Below, in pieces: positions 26,455 to 36,204 of a stretch of 64,000 bases of DNA. The stretch's first letter is position 1. Every line of letters begins with the position of its first letter. Both the position numbers and the translations under genes were made by a program. Under the pieces are notes generated by a model. The model saw only the letters and a list, made by a program, of their open reading frames with translations. It had not been told where the DNA came from and did not search any database. Origin of the DNA: Pseudomaricurvus sp033283335 (lineage in GTDB: Bacteria > Pseudomonadota > Gammaproteobacteria > Pseudomonadales > Cellvibrionaceae). The stretch spans positions 62,001 to 126,000 of the forward strand of contig JAWMQP010000004.1 of the NCBI GenBank assembly GCA_033283335.1. The letters are read 5' to 3'.

Positions 26455-29400
26455 CTAGAATGCCAGCCGCAACGTGGCCTGCAGGTTTTGCGACTGATAA
26501 CCACTTCTGGCGACATAGTCGTAATTCACCGACATATCCAGATTACCCTGGCCAAATACCCGCAGCCCCAAACCGACCACATAGCTGGTGGTGTCCACCT
26601 CGGCCCCTTCGGTCCGGAAGCCACTGTCCGGCAGCCCAATAAAGCTGGAGTTGAACTCGGCCTCATCACCGATAAGGTCCTCGAAGACCCCAAGGTTAAG
26701 GCTCGGCACCCAGATCGTCTGACCTGGACCGGCTAAAGAGTAAGTCGCAGCCACGGAGGCCCCCAAAATAAAGGCTTCATTATCATCCGGGGCAATGGTC
26801 AAGCCCGCATTCCCCGCGCCTTTTTCACTGTAGCGGTCTTCCTCCAGATAGGTGTACTGGGCTGACAGCTGCGGTGTGAGCTGCAGCGCTTCGTTGATGG
26901 CCAGTGGGTAGCTGATGCTGGTGCGCAGGTCATATTGCTGACCGTCGTGATCGCCTTTCGCCACCAGTCCGTTAAACAGGGTGCGGCGACTGTCGTAAGT
27001 ATTCTCGGCGTAGCTCAGCATGGCATCGACAAAGTAGCTGCTGGCGTTGTAGCTGCCGTAGGCGCTGAGTTGGTAGCTGTCGATATCAATGGTGTTGTTA
27101 TCGTCAGACTCCACCTCAGTCTGGCCATAACTGAACGCCAGGCCAGCCGTGATCTTGTCGCTCAGCGGCACATCAAACCCCAGTGCCAGACCTGCGGTGT
27201 CCACCTGATAACCATCAATCCCACTGCGTTCGTCCTGGTCGGCCTTGCTGCCGTAGCCCTGCAGCCAGAAGCCGTTAACCGCCACCTCACCACCGGCGAC
27301 CATACCCGACGCACCATAGTCGCTCTGATAACCCCGCAAACTGGCCTGGCGATTGTTGACCGCGCCCGCTGCCGCGTTGCCCGCCGCAGACGCACCCGCC
27401 ACGCTGCCAGCGACCGTTTCCGGCTGCAAACTTTCCACCGCAGCCGCCACTTCCTCGGCACTGCCCAGGGCAGAAATGTCATTCACCAGCTGTCCCAGCT
27501 CACTGTCTTCAGCCACCTCGCCGGTGCCGATGGCGGACACCACGCCATCCAGCGAAGCGGCCACCGCCATGGTATTGCTGCCGGCAACACCGGCCTCATT
27601 GCCTGAGGGTTGCAGCACCTCGGCCAGCGCCGAACGCTCGGCCGTAGCGACCAGGGTGTTATCGACCTGCTCGATGGCAAAACTCAGCACCACCGAGTTG
27701 TCGGTTGCCGTGGTGATGTCACTTTGCAGGCTGCCACTGCCACCAGTGGCCGCTTTCAGGAACGTAAAGCTGTCGCCATCGGCAATAAAATCGTCACCAC
27801 TGACGTTAATATCGACCGTAGCCCCACGCACATCGGCTCCGCGACCGACTTCCAGCAAACCATAGGCCAGGCCCGTGGCAGAACCGAAGGCATCCACACC
27901 CAGTACCCCGGCGTAGACGAAATCTTCTTCATCGTAGAATTTGCTGACGGTGGCCCCGACCTGACCCGCGCTTTTGATATTGATGCGGGTGGCATTGTAA
28001 ACAGCGTCGTTGGTACCACCGAGGGCATTAAACACACCGCCGTTGGCGCCAAAATCAATATCGCCATAAATGATACCGGCGTTGGTAACAAAGCCCAGCG
28101 ACGCCACGTCGTCCACCCAGATGGCGTATGAATCGGAATTATTCAAGGACGCCAGGTTATCGATTTCGCCCCCGGCCTCATTGATAATGCCGGACACCGT
28201 GTGAGCACCGTTGAGGGTGATGACACCGCGATTCACATCGGCATCGCTGCTGTAGGGGGTGGCTCGCAACAGACCTGAGTTGATGATGGAACCTTGCAGA
28301 TTGGCACCACCATCGCTGTCATCCCCAAACCAGATAGCGCCAAATGCACTGTCTGTGTTTGTGACGGCAGTGGAAAGGATCGTACCGCGGTTGACGATGT
28401 CGCCGGTGATGGTGACATCGCCATCGATGGTGATGCCATCGCTGCTGCCTGTGATCGTGCCGTCGTTGATGACACTGCCGGTCAACACGGTAGCGCTGCT
28501 ACTTTCCCCAGCCGAAACCATCCGAGTGTGGTTATCTTCTGCTAACTCCACTTCGGCGGCATCGGCCGAGAGAAGTATGCCAACCCCGGCAGAGAGACTG
28601 CCGCTGTTGACGATATTGCCATTAATTGTAGCGCCACCAACGTAGATGGCGGCAAAGTCAGAGGCGATAGAGCCGCGGTTGGTGATGTCGCCGTTGACCT
28701 CTGGTGCTCCCAGTAAGTTGCCATCGGTGTCCTGCACGCTCATCAGGATAATGCCGGCATCCCTGGCATTGCCCAACCCGGCAATGGTGGTTTCGATGCT
28801 GCCATTATTGGTGATGCCGCCCGAGGCCTGGCCACCGGCGTAAACGGCGATACCGCCGCCCAGGCAATAGGGGTCGTCGGTGCAAGCACCGGCGCTGCGC
28901 GAGATGACGCCATTGGCATCGTTGAGAATGCCTCCGCTGACCGACCCATCGATGGCAATAGCATCGCCCCAGGCCTGGCCACCGCTCACCTCAATGGTAC
29001 CGGTATTCAGGATACCGCCGGCCACCTCTCCCTGAATTTCGAAGCCAGAAGCATTGGACTCGATCGAGCCAGCGTTGCTGATGCCATCGGTCACCGCGCC
29101 GGCAATACCCACACTGCCGCCCGCCGTATTGCGAATAAGCCCGCGGTTTACCAATCCCCCCATGGAGGAATCCTGCTGGACCTCAAGGGTATAGCCATCG
29201 CCATCGGAGAGCAGTCGGCCACTGGTATCGTTAATCACTTTACCGCTTAAATCGAAGCCACCTTGGGCACCATCTTCATCCAGATACACCAGCCGCAGCG
29301 CGCTGTTGCCATCTGGAGTCAGGTCCAGATCCGGCTCAATGGTCTGGATGGTCCCGGTATTGAGGATATCGCCCGACATGGAACCGAGAGCCAGACTGAG

Positions 29401-29661
29401 GCCATCACCGCCGGTACCGCCCGTCAGGGTGCCCGCATTCGACAGGCTGCCAAATCCATCACCCACCAGAATCAGTGCCGAGTCTTCGCAACCATTGCAA
29501 ACCACAGAACCCGAGGCCGTAATGGTCACGGTCTCATAGGCGCTCTCCAGCTCCAAAGTACCACTTTCTGCGCTGCTGAGGGTGAAATCGGCGGCATAGC
29601 TGCCCGCGCTGACCATCAGGATACTCACGCCCAACAGTTTTTTAGGGAAAGGAACTTCCAT
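26455..29661 (-). CDS. Autotransporter (type V secretion) with beta-helix passenger
   Basis: A 1068-residue protein. A Sec signal (residues 1-23, ending GSYAA) is followed by a passenger of about 740 residues. The passenger is built of short repeats of the form DIVNRGTI, GILNTGTI, SVINDGTI and GITNNGSI, typical of a right-handed beta-helix. A linker rich in Ala and Ser (VAGASAAGNAAAG) leads to the autotransporter barrel starting near residue 770 (SLRGYQSDYGAS), which ends in QATLRLAF with terminal Phe. GGAGAG stands 9 bases before the ATG. It should display an extracellular adhesin or coat on the cell surface. There is no obvious protease or processing motif, so the passenger may stay attached. 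Confidence 0.92.
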   Translation of the reverse strand: MEVPFPKKLLGVSILMVSAGSYAADFTLSSAESGTLELESAYETVTITASGSVVCNGCEDSALILVGDGFGSLSNAGTLTGGTGGDGLSLALGSMSGDILNTGTIQTIEPDLDLTPDGNSALRLVYLDEDGAQGGFDLSGKVINDTSGRLLSDGDGYTLEVQQDSSMGGLVNRGLIRNTAGGSVGIAGAVTDGISNAGSIESNASGFEIQGEVAGGILNTGTIEVSGGQAWGDAIAIDGSVSGGILNDANGVISRSAGACTDDPYCLGGGIAVYAGGQASGGITNNGSIETTIAGLGNARDAGIILMSVQDTDGNLLGAPEVNGDITNRGSIASDFAAIYVGGATINGNIVNSGSLSAGVGILLSADAAEVELAEDNHTRMVSAGESSSATVLTGSVINDGTITGSSDGITIDGDVTITGDIVNRGTILSTAVTNTDSAFGAIWFGDDSDGGANLQGSIINSGLLRATPYSSDADVNRGVITLNGAHTVSGIINEAGGEIDNLASLNNSDSYAIWVDDVASLGFVTNAGIIYGDIDFGANGGVFNALGGTNDAVYNATRINIKSAGQVGATVSKFYDEEDFVYAGVLGVDAFGSATGLAYGLLEVGRGADVRGATVDINVSGDDFIADGDSFTFLKAATGGSGSLQSDITTATDNSVVLSFAIEQVDNTLVATAERSALAEVLQPSGNEAGVAGSNTMAVAASLDGVVSAIGTGEVAEDSELGQLVNDISALGSAEEVAAAVESLQPETVAGSVAGASAAGNAAAGAVNNRQASLRGYQSDYGASGMVAGGEVAVNGFWLQGYGSKADQDERSGIDGYQVDTAGLALGFDVPLSDKITAGLAFSYGQTEVESDDNNTIDIDSYQLSAYGSYNASSYFVDAMLSYAENTYDSRRTLFNGLVAKGDHDGQQYDLRTSISYPLAINEALQLTPQLSAQYTYLEEDRYSEKGAGNAGLTIAPDDNEAFILGASVAATYSLAGPGQTIWVPSLNLGVFEDLIGDEAEFNSSFIGLPDSGFRTEGAEVDTTSYVVGLGLRVFGQGNLDMSVNYDYVARSGYQSQNLQATLRLAF

Positions 29662-29959
29662 ATTTCTAACTCTCCATCACTAAAGGATTTAATACGGCTT
29701 GAGGCCCTTGTATCTTGCCGGCCACTGACCCGACGGATCGCAGGGGCAGGGCAAAGCGTGAACTGCAGCACACATTAATGACAGATGAATATGGCGTCAT
29801 ACCTCACTTGCAGTATGGCGCCCCAGAAAACCCGGTGGCGCGCCCCGCAACCGACGCATTGTTTATGGTGGATCGCAGCCGGCTCACGTATGATTAACCC
29901 CTTCGGCGTACCCGTTTCCACAACCACCGTCCAGGTCCAACAAGGCAGCTTTCAGAACC

Positions 29960-30577
29960 ATGAGCTCACGCGGCACTCTTTACACCGTCTCCGCCCCCTC
30001 CGGCGCTGGCAAAACCAGTCTGGTCAAAGCCCTGATCGACAACATGGACAATGTCCTTGTATCGATCTCCCACACCACCCGCGCCATGCGTCCGGGTGAG
30101 GTTGATGGGGTCAACTACCACTTTGTGGAGCGGCAGACCTTTACCGATATGGTGCTGGAGAACGCCTTCCTGGAACACGCCGAGGTGTTTGGCAACCTCT
30201 ATGGCACATCCACCCAGTGGGTGGAAGACACGCTCAACAGCGGTCAGGATGTGATTCTGGAAATCGACTGGCAGGGCGCCCAGCAGGTGCGCCGCCTGAT
30301 CCCGGACACGGTCAGCGTGTTCATTCTGCCACCGTCGAGGGAGGAGCTGGTGCAACGACTGACCGGCCGCGGTCAGGACGACAGCAGCATCATTGATGCC
30401 CGGATGCAGGAAGCCATCAATGAAATGTCCCACTATGTTGAAGGCCACTACCTGATCATCAACGACGACTTTGAAACCGCCCTGAAAGACTTTCAGGCGA
30501 TTCTGCTGAGCCAGCGCTTGACCCTGACCCATCAGCAGCAACGCCACGAGGCGTTATTGACCTCACTGTTGTCGTAA
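29960..30577 (+). CDS. gmk: Guanylate kinase
   Basis: A 205-residue nucleotide kinase. The P-loop is APSGAGKTSLVKAL near residues 10-23, and SHTTRAMRPGEVDGVNYHF is the GMP-binding segment. It converts GMP and ATP to GDP and ADP. The ATG at 29960 lacks a strong Shine-Dalgarno. It opens the gmk-rpoZ-spoT-ridA order known in many gammaproteobacteria. Confidence 0.96.
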   Translation: MSSRGTLYTVSAPSGAGKTSLVKALIDNMDNVLVSISHTTRAMRPGEVDGVNYHFVERQTFTDMVLENAFLEHAEVFGNLYGTSTQWVEDTLNSGQDVILEIDWQGAQQVRRLIPDTVSVFILPPSREELVQRLTGRGQDDSSIIDARMQEAINEMSHYVEGHYLIINDDFETALKDFQAILLSQRLTLTHQQQRHEALLTSLLS

Positions 30578-30828
30578 TCGTCGTCAGTAAAGCGACCAAA
30601 TTCCAGAATTTTAAATCGATCCGGGCCCTGCGATATTGTCTTAATTGGTCGTTTTGCGTACACTGGCCCACTTTTTCCGGGTTGGGTTTAGCCTGGGGCG
30701 CTGAACGTCCTCAAGGCATGGCCAGCTTGTTCCAGAGAGGCGCGCAGCTGACCTCATCTGTGGTACATTGTTTTTCAGGATCGTTGTCCTGGAACCCTGA
30801 TTCCTGCACTATTTGAAAAGGCATAGAA

Positions 30829-31086
30829 ATGGCTCGTATTACTGTAGAAGATTGTCTCGATCACGTGGACAACCGCTTTGAACTGGTTTTGGTCAGCAGC
30901 AAACGTGCTCGCCAGATCGCCGTGGGTGGAAAAGACCCTATGGTTCCCGAGGAGAACGACAAGCCCACCGTAATCGCCCTGCGCGAAATCGAAGAAGGCT
31001 ACGTTGATGCCAGTATCCTGCTGGAAAAAGACGATCAGGACGATTACGAAGAACTGGTGATCGATGAGTCTGCCCCCCAGCTCTGA
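30829..31086 (+). CDS. rpoZ: RNA polymerase omega subunit
   Basis: An 85-residue omega subunit starting MARITVEDCLDHV, with the core NRFELVLVSSKRARQIA. The N-terminal MAR part is the segment that contacts ppGpp in E. coli RNA polymerase. Placing it next to spoT agrees with that link. It is preceded by a 251-base gap after gmk and followed by spoT with a 64-base gap. Confidence 0.96.
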   Translation: MARITVEDCLDHVDNRFELVLVSSKRARQIAVGGKDPMVPEENDKPTVIALREIEEGYVDASILLEKDDQDDYEELVIDESAPQL

Positions 31087-31150
31087 TGTCATGATGACCC
31101 TGGGTGCCGACATCGGCGGCACCCAATCCCTTTATTAGAACAGGACCCCG

Positions 31151-33268
31151 ATGCAAACCATTGAGTCCCTGGGCCACCGGCTCTCTTCCTACCTCGAACC
31201 GCATCAAATCAACCGCGTCAAGCGCGCCTACTTCTACGCCGAACAGGCACACACCGGCCAGACCCGACGCAGTGGTGAGCCCTACGTCACCCACCCGCTG
31301 GAAGTAGCCAATATCCTCGCCGGCATGCACATGGATCACCAGAGCCTGATGGCCGCCATGCTGCACGATGTCATTGAAGACACCTCCATTTCCAAAGAAG
31401 CACTGACTCAACAGTTTGGTGAGCCGGTGGCGGAACTGGTGGATGGCGTCAGTAAACTGACCCAGTTCGAATTTGAAAGCCAGGCCCAGAAGCAGGCGGA
31501 AAACTTCCAGAAGATGGCCCTGGCCATGGCCAAGGATATCCGCGTAATCCTGGTCAAGCTGGCCGACCGGTTGCATAACATGCGTACCCTGGGGGCACTG
31601 AAGCCGGAGAAAAAGCGCCGCATTGCCAAGGAAACCCTGGAAATTTACGCCCCCATTGCCCAGCGTCTGGGTATGAACAATATCCGCCTGGAACTGGAAA
31701 ACCGCGGTTTTGCCGCCATGTACCCACTGCGCAGCGAGCGCTTGCAAACCGCCCTGAAGACGGCCCGCGGCAACCGCAAGGAACTGGTGGAAAAAATCCA
31801 GAACGCCATTGAATTGCGACTGGAGCGGGAGGAAATCAATGCCCTGGTGATCGGTCGGGAAAAACACCTGTTCAGCATTTACCAGAAAATGCGCAACAAG
31901 AAGAAGTCCTTCAAGGAAATCATGGACGTCTACGCGTTTCGCATCATCGTCGACAGCGTCGACACCTGCTACCGCGCCCTGGGGGCGGTGCACAACCTCT
32001 ACAAACCGGTGATCACCGAGTTCAAGGACTATATTGCCATTCCCAAAGCCAATGGTTACCAGTCACTGCACACTGTGCTGGTGGGCATGCACGGTGTGCC
32101 GATCGAAGTGCAAATCCGCACCAAGGAAATGGACGAAATGGCCAATTCCGGCATTGCCGCTCACTGGCTGTACAAGTCCGATACGGACGAGGACATACCG
32201 GCCGGCAGTCACGCCCGCGCCCGCCAGTGGATCCAGGGGCTGCTGGAAATGCAGCAGCGCGCCGGCGACTCCTTGGAGTTTATCGAGAACGTCAAGATCG
32301 ACCTGTTCCCCGATGAGGTCTACGTCTTCACCCCCAAAGGCAAAATCGTTGAATTGCCCTCCGGCGCCACCCCCGTGGATTTCGCCTACGCGGTGCACAC
32401 CGATGTGGGTCACCGCTGCGTCGCCTGCCGCATCAACGACCGCCTGGCGCCGCTGTCGCAGCCACTGCAGAGCGGCCAGAAGATCCAGATCATCACCTCG
32501 CCCAGTGCCCAGCCCAACCCCAACTGGCTCAATTTTGTTACCTCCGGCCGGGCCCGCAGCGGCATTCGTCATTTCCTCAAGCATCAACGCCATCAGGACT
32601 CCATCGAACTGGGCCGCCGCATGCTCGATCGCGCCCTGCAGGATGAAGGCCTGGAGCTGAAAAAGCTGGATGACGAACAGACCCATATTCTGCTCAGCGC
32701 CACCAACACCCACTCGCTGGACTCCCTGCTGGAAGACATCGGGCTGGGCAATCGCATTGCCCACGCGGTCGCCAAGATTCTGTGTACCGACAAGACCGCC
32801 AGCACCAGCAGTGGCAATATCTATTCACCGCTGATGATCGACTCCACCGACGGCCTGATGATCAGCTTTGCCCGTTGTTGCCGACCGATCCCCGGCGATC
32901 CCATTATCGGTCATATCAGTGCCGGCAAAGGCCTGGTGGTGCACCGCGATACTTGCCGCAACATCAGCGAACTGCGCAATCACCCGGAGAAGATCAGTGC
33001 CGTGAACTGGGCGCCGACCGTCACCGGTGAATTCCTGGCAGACATCCGCGTCGAAGTGCAATCCGAGCGGGGCATCATTGCCTCCCTCGCCACCCGTATC
33101 GCCGAGCTGAAAGGCAATATCGAGCAGGTGAATGTGGACGAGCGCGATGCCCACAACTCGGTCATCCGATTCTGTCTGGGCGTACACAACCGCGTACACT
33201 TGGCGACCATCATGCGTCGCCTGAAAATGCTCAGTGCGGTCATCAAGATTACCCGAACTAAAAATTAA
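31151..33268 (+). CDS. spoT: Bifunctional (p)ppGpp synthetase/hydrolase
   Basis: A 705-residue RelA/SpoT enzyme in the expected order. The HD hydrolase domain has THPLEVANILAGMHMD and AAMLHDVIEDT near residues 50-80. The synthetase domain has SIYQKMRNKKKSF and DYIAIPKANGYQSLHTVLVG. The TGS domain is VYVFTPKGKIVELPSGATP and the ACT domain is at the C-terminus. The intact HD motif supports both activities. CAGGA precedes the ATG. It balances ppGpp levels under starvation. A hairpin with a T run follows the stop. Confidence 0.96.
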   Translation: MQTIESLGHRLSSYLEPHQINRVKRAYFYAEQAHTGQTRRSGEPYVTHPLEVANILAGMHMDHQSLMAAMLHDVIEDTSISKEALTQQFGEPVAELVDGVSKLTQFEFESQAQKQAENFQKMALAMAKDIRVILVKLADRLHNMRTLGALKPEKKRRIAKETLEIYAPIAQRLGMNNIRLELENRGFAAMYPLRSERLQTALKTARGNRKELVEKIQNAIELRLEREEINALVIGREKHLFSIYQKMRNKKKSFKEIMDVYAFRIIVDSVDTCYRALGAVHNLYKPVITEFKDYIAIPKANGYQSLHTVLVGMHGVPIEVQIRTKEMDEMANSGIAAHWLYKSDTDEDIPAGSHARARQWIQGLLEMQQRAGDSLEFIENVKIDLFPDEVYVFTPKGKIVELPSGATPVDFAYAVHTDVGHRCVACRINDRLAPLSQPLQSGQKIQIITSPSAQPNPNWLNFVTSGRARSGIRHFLKHQRHQDSIELGRRMLDRALQDEGLELKKLDDEQTHILLSATNTHSLDSLLEDIGLGNRIAHAVAKILCTDKTASTSSGNIYSPLMIDSTDGLMISFARCCRPIPGDPIIGHISAGKGLVVHRDTCRNISELRNHPEKISAVNWAPTVTGEFLADIRVEVQSERGIIASLATRIAELKGNIEQVNVDERDAHNSVIRFCLGVHNRVHLATIMRRLKMLSAVIKITRTKN

Positions 33269-33280
33269 CCCCTTCCACAG

Positions 33281-33325
33281 CGGGAGAGGTGACGAACCGG
33301 TATGTCGTCACTCTCCCGTTTTTAT
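33281..33325 (+). terminator. Rho-independent terminator after spoT
   Basis: CGGGAGAG..TGACGA pairs with TCGTCA..CTCTCCCG around a loop, followed by TTTTT at 33319-33323. The stem has one bulge. It precedes ridA and may reduce read-through. Confidence 0.8.
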
Positions 33326-33359
33326 TGACACTACATAACGATGTAAAAGGAATGCAGAC

Positions 33360-33746
33360 ATGACCACCAACAAAGCCATTATCAGTACTGAAAACGCACC
33401 GGCAGCCATCGGCACCTATTCCCAGGCCGTTAAAGTAAACAACACCGTTTACCTGTCCGGTCAGATTCCACTGGATCCGAAAACCATGGAACTGGTCGAG
33501 GGTGGCTTCGAAGCCCAGGCCCACCAGATGTTCAAAAACCTCAGTGCCGTGTGCGAAGCGTCCGGCGGCAGCCTGCAACACATTGTCAAACTGGGTATCT
33601 TTCTCGAAGACCTGAGCAATTTCCCGATCATCAATGAAGTGATGGCCCAGTATTTTGACGAGCCCTATCCCGCCCGCGCCGCGGTCGGGGTAAAGCAGTT
33701 ACCCAAGGGCGCAATGGTCGAAGCCGATGGCATTATGGTGATTTGA
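33360..33746 (+). CDS. ridA: RidA family reactive intermediate deaminase (cytoplasmic)
   Basis: A 128-residue RidA/YjgF protein. Conserved segments are GTYSQAVKVNNTVYLSGQIPLDP and YPARAAVGVKQLPKGAMVE; the Arg in PARAAV and the later Glu are the residues needed for hydrolysis of 2-aminoacrylate-type imines in the family. It has no signal peptide and acts in the cytoplasm, unlike the exported RidA at 55,005. It follows spoT, as in Pseudomonas. Confidence 0.94.
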   Translation: MTTNKAIISTENAPAAIGTYSQAVKVNNTVYLSGQIPLDPKTMELVEGGFEAQAHQMFKNLSAVCEASGGSLQHIVKLGIFLEDLSNFPIINEVMAQYFDEPYPARAAVGVKQLPKGAMVEADGIMVI

Positions 33747-33755
33747 TCGACAGGT

Positions 33756-35057
33756 TCAGGCAGACAGGGCTTCGTTGACCACCCGTTGAATGGGAAAGAT
33801 ACAACTGAAGGTGCTGCCTTTACCCAATTTGCTTTTGATTTCCAGCCGGGCGCCATGCCGCAAGAGCACATGCTTGACGATGGCGAGCCCCAAACCGGTT
33901 CCACCGGTTTTGGACTGACGGCTGCCATCCACCCGGTAGAAACGTTCCGTCAGCCGGGGGATGTGCACCTCATCAATGCCCGCCCCCTTGTCCTTGACCG
34001 CCACCGTCAGGCCGTAGCTGGACTGAGTCACCGAGATGGTGATGTCATTGTGCGGGGGGGTGTATTTGACGGCGTTGTAGACCAGGTTGGAAAAGGCACT
34101 TTGCAGCTCCTGCTCACTGCCCAGCAAGGCCAGGTTATCGGCGCAGAATAACTCGATGTGGTGTTGATTTTCTCCGGACAATGCCAGCGCATCACTCTTG
34201 ATACGAGTCAGCATGGGCTTCAATAACACGGGCTTGTGATTGCTGCCTCGGTCATCCGTTTCCAGTTTCGACAGGGCCAGCAAATCATTTACCAGACTGG
34301 TCATGCGCTGCCCCTGTGACTCCATCTGCTGCAGAGCCCGTTGCCAGGTATCGGGGATGTTGGGACTCATGCTGAGGGTTTCCACATAACCCAGAATCAC
34401 CGTCAGCGGCGTGCGCAACTCATGGGACACATTGCCCACAAAATCCTTCCGCATTTGTTCCAGCTTGTGCAGACGCGTCACATCCCGCACGATCAGTAAG
34501 CATTCGCCTTTACCGAAACGGGTCATTTGGTATTGCAGCTGCAAATCCCTCATATGGGGCGCAGGCAGATCCAGGGGATCTTTGAAGAGTCCCTTTTCCA
34601 TATACTGGATAAACTGCGGGTGGCGGATGTAATTGACCAGGGGATTGCCCTGGTCCTGATGCCGCAAGTTCAGCAGCTGCCCGGCAGCGGCATTGAACCA
34701 GTCGATATTGCCGCGATTGTCCAATAGCACAATCCCGTCACGCAGCGCAGCGGTAGTTTCCTGGCCGCGTTTGACGACCGCCTGCAAGCGTTTCTTTTCC
34801 CGCCGCTGGCGTTTTTGCAAGCGCACGATATTGTCGAAAATATCCCCCCAGATACCACTGGCATCGGGTGGTTCCAATCGATGAGAATTCTGCAGCCAGA
34901 TATCCAGCTGCCGAATTTGCCACAGCATCCACACCATATACACCGCCCCCCCAGCAATCAGGGTCCAGGTGAGATGCCCATTGATCAATCCAAACAGCAC
35001 ACACAGCAACGCACAGACCACGATGCGCCGGATTTCCGCGGCAAACCCCCGATTCAA
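33756..35057 (-). CDS. phoR: Phosphate regulon sensor histidine kinase PhoR
   Basis: A 433-residue kinase. Two hydrophobic segments at residues 10-45 precede a PAS-like region (GIVLLDNRGNIDWFNAAAG). The dimerisation motif is FVGNVSHELRTPLTVILGY with the phosphoacceptor His, and the ATPase part has AFSNLVYNAVKYTPPHND and GTGLGLAIVKHVLLRHGA. Start is TTG 35057 after a GGGGTGAG sequence. It senses phosphate through the Pst system and phosphorylates PhoB. It is separated from phoB by a small lipoprotein gene, which is unusual. Confidence 0.94.
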   Translation of the reverse strand: MNRGFAAEIRRIVVCALLCVLFGLINGHLTWTLIAGGAVYMVWMLWQIRQLDIWLQNSHRLEPPDASGIWGDIFDNIVRLQKRQRREKKRLQAVVKRGQETTAALRDGIVLLDNRGNIDWFNAAAGQLLNLRHQDQGNPLVNYIRHPQFIQYMEKGLFKDPLDLPAPHMRDLQLQYQMTRFGKGECLLIVRDVTRLHKLEQMRKDFVGNVSHELRTPLTVILGYVETLSMSPNIPDTWQRALQQMESQGQRMTSLVNDLLALSKLETDDRGSNHKPVLLKPMLTRIKSDALALSGENQHHIELFCADNLALLGSEQELQSAFSNLVYNAVKYTPPHNDITISVTQSSYGLTVAVKDKGAGIDEVHIPRLTERFYRVDGSRQSKTGGTGLGLAIVKHVLLRHGARLEIKSKLGKGSTFSCIFPIQRVVNEALSA

Positions 35058-35147
35058 GACTCACCCCGGCGCGGCATCGTGGGTGGGATTGAAGCTCTAT
35101 GAATCATGGGATGAGGGCACTCGATGAACTGAATGGAGACAAGGGCG

Positions 35148-35387
35148 TTATAAGTCGCTGGTGAGGGCATCATCGACAGCCTTATCAATGGACTGGGCCG
35201 CCTCGCGAGTGGCCTGACCAATGTCGCGAGCCACGTCCCGGGTCGTGTGACCAATTTCCCGGCTCACATCGCGGGTTGTATGGCCGATCTCGCGACCAAT
35301 TTTCTTGGTGCTGGTGCAGCCAGACAGTGGCCCGGCCAGCAAGATCGTAGTGATCAGCAGTAATGACGTGCAAACAGAGGGCTTCAT
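35148..35387 (-). CDS. Small lipoprotein with four 11-residue repeats
   Basis: A 79-residue protein. The lipobox is AGPLSGC (Cys24). The mature part is almost wholly made of 11-residue repeats: REIGHTTRDVS, REIGHTTRDVA, RDIGQATREAA and the diverged QSIDKAVDDAL. Such 11-mers form amphipathic helices like those in LEA-type proteins and apolipoproteins. The encoding DNA has 33-bp direct repeats near 35196-35294. I do not recognise a family. It lies between phoB and phoR on the same strand, so it may be co-transcribed with them and could be a phosphate-stress envelope protein, which is inference. Confidence 0.8.
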   Translation of the reverse strand: MKPSVCTSLLLITTILLAGPLSGCTSTKKIGREIGHTTRDVSREIGHTTRDVARDIGQATREAAQSIDKAVDDALTSDL

Positions 35388-35449
35388 AAAGTCAGGTCTC
35401 CTTAACTGAGGCCATTCTCTACGCCAGTCGGTTGCCCGTCCAGTACCGG

Positions 35450-36157
35450 TTACACTTCCTTGGCAGTTACCTTGGTGGAAAAGCGGTAGCCGGCACCGCG
35501 TACGGTCTGCACAAACCGGTCGTGATCATCCAGTTGCAAGGCTTTGCGCAGGCGCCGAATGTGCACATCGACGGTGCGCTCCTCCACATAGACGTTGCCG
35601 CCCCAGACATGATCCAGCAATTGGCTGCGGGTGTAGACTCGCTCCTGGTGAGTCAGAAAGAACTCCAGCAGACGATATTCCGTTGGCCCCATCTGCACCG
35701 GTTCTTCGTTGATGGTCACCCGGTGGCTGACGGGATCGAGAACCAGCCCATCGATGGCAATCGGGCCGCTGTCGGAGAGGGTGTCGGTGCGCCGCAACAC
35801 GGCCTTCAGGCGCGCCACCAGCTCGCGCGGCGAAAACGGCTTAGTGATGTAGTCATCGGCCCCGACTTCCAGTCCCTGCACCTTGTTATCCTCCTCACCT
35901 TTGGCGGTGAGCATGATGATCGGTACCTGCGAGGTCACCTCGTCGCGCTTGAGGCGGCGGGCCAACTCAATACCACTGGTGCCCGGCAGCATCCAGTCCA
36001 GCAGCACCAGATCGGGCTTGCGATCCACAATCAGCCCGTGAGCCTGCTGGGCGTCCTCGGCTTCCATACAGTGATAATCGGCCATCTCCAACGCGACACG
36101 CAGCATGTCACGGATGGGGGCTTCGTCGTCGACAATCAGTATCGTTTTCTGGGGCAT
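35450..36157 (-). CDS. phoB: Phosphate regulon response regulator PhoB
   Basis: A 235-residue OmpR-type regulator. The receiver has VDDEAPIRDML and the phosphoacceptor in PDLVLLDWMLPGTSG, with TKPFSPRELVARLKAVLRR after it. The winged helix is LLEFFLTHQERVYTRSQLLDH and RTVDVHIRRLRKAL. AGAGG stands 8 bases before the ATG at 36157, so the frame to 36229 is not used. PhoB activates Pho genes when phosphate is low. A Pho-box-like site lies upstream. Confidence 0.96.
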   Translation of the reverse strand: MPQKTILIVDDEAPIRDMLRVALEMADYHCMEAEDAQQAHGLIVDRKPDLVLLDWMLPGTSGIELARRLKRDEVTSQVPIIMLTAKGEEDNKVQGLEVGADDYITKPFSPRELVARLKAVLRRTDTLSDSGPIAIDGLVLDPVSHRVTINEEPVQMGPTEYRLLEFFLTHQERVYTRSQLLDHVWGGNVYVEERTVDVHIRRLRKALQLDDHDRFVQTVRGAGYRFSTKVTAKEV

Positions 36158-36204
36158 GGGTACGCCTCTGGGTGATCTTCGAGTAGCCGCATTAAATAAC
36201 GTTT

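Noticed and set aside
28259..28843. Repeats in the autotransporter passenger considered as CRISPR-like or satellite DNA
   Set aside because: The periodicity is at protein level (beta-helix rungs), with varied DNA and no constant repeat-spacer structure.
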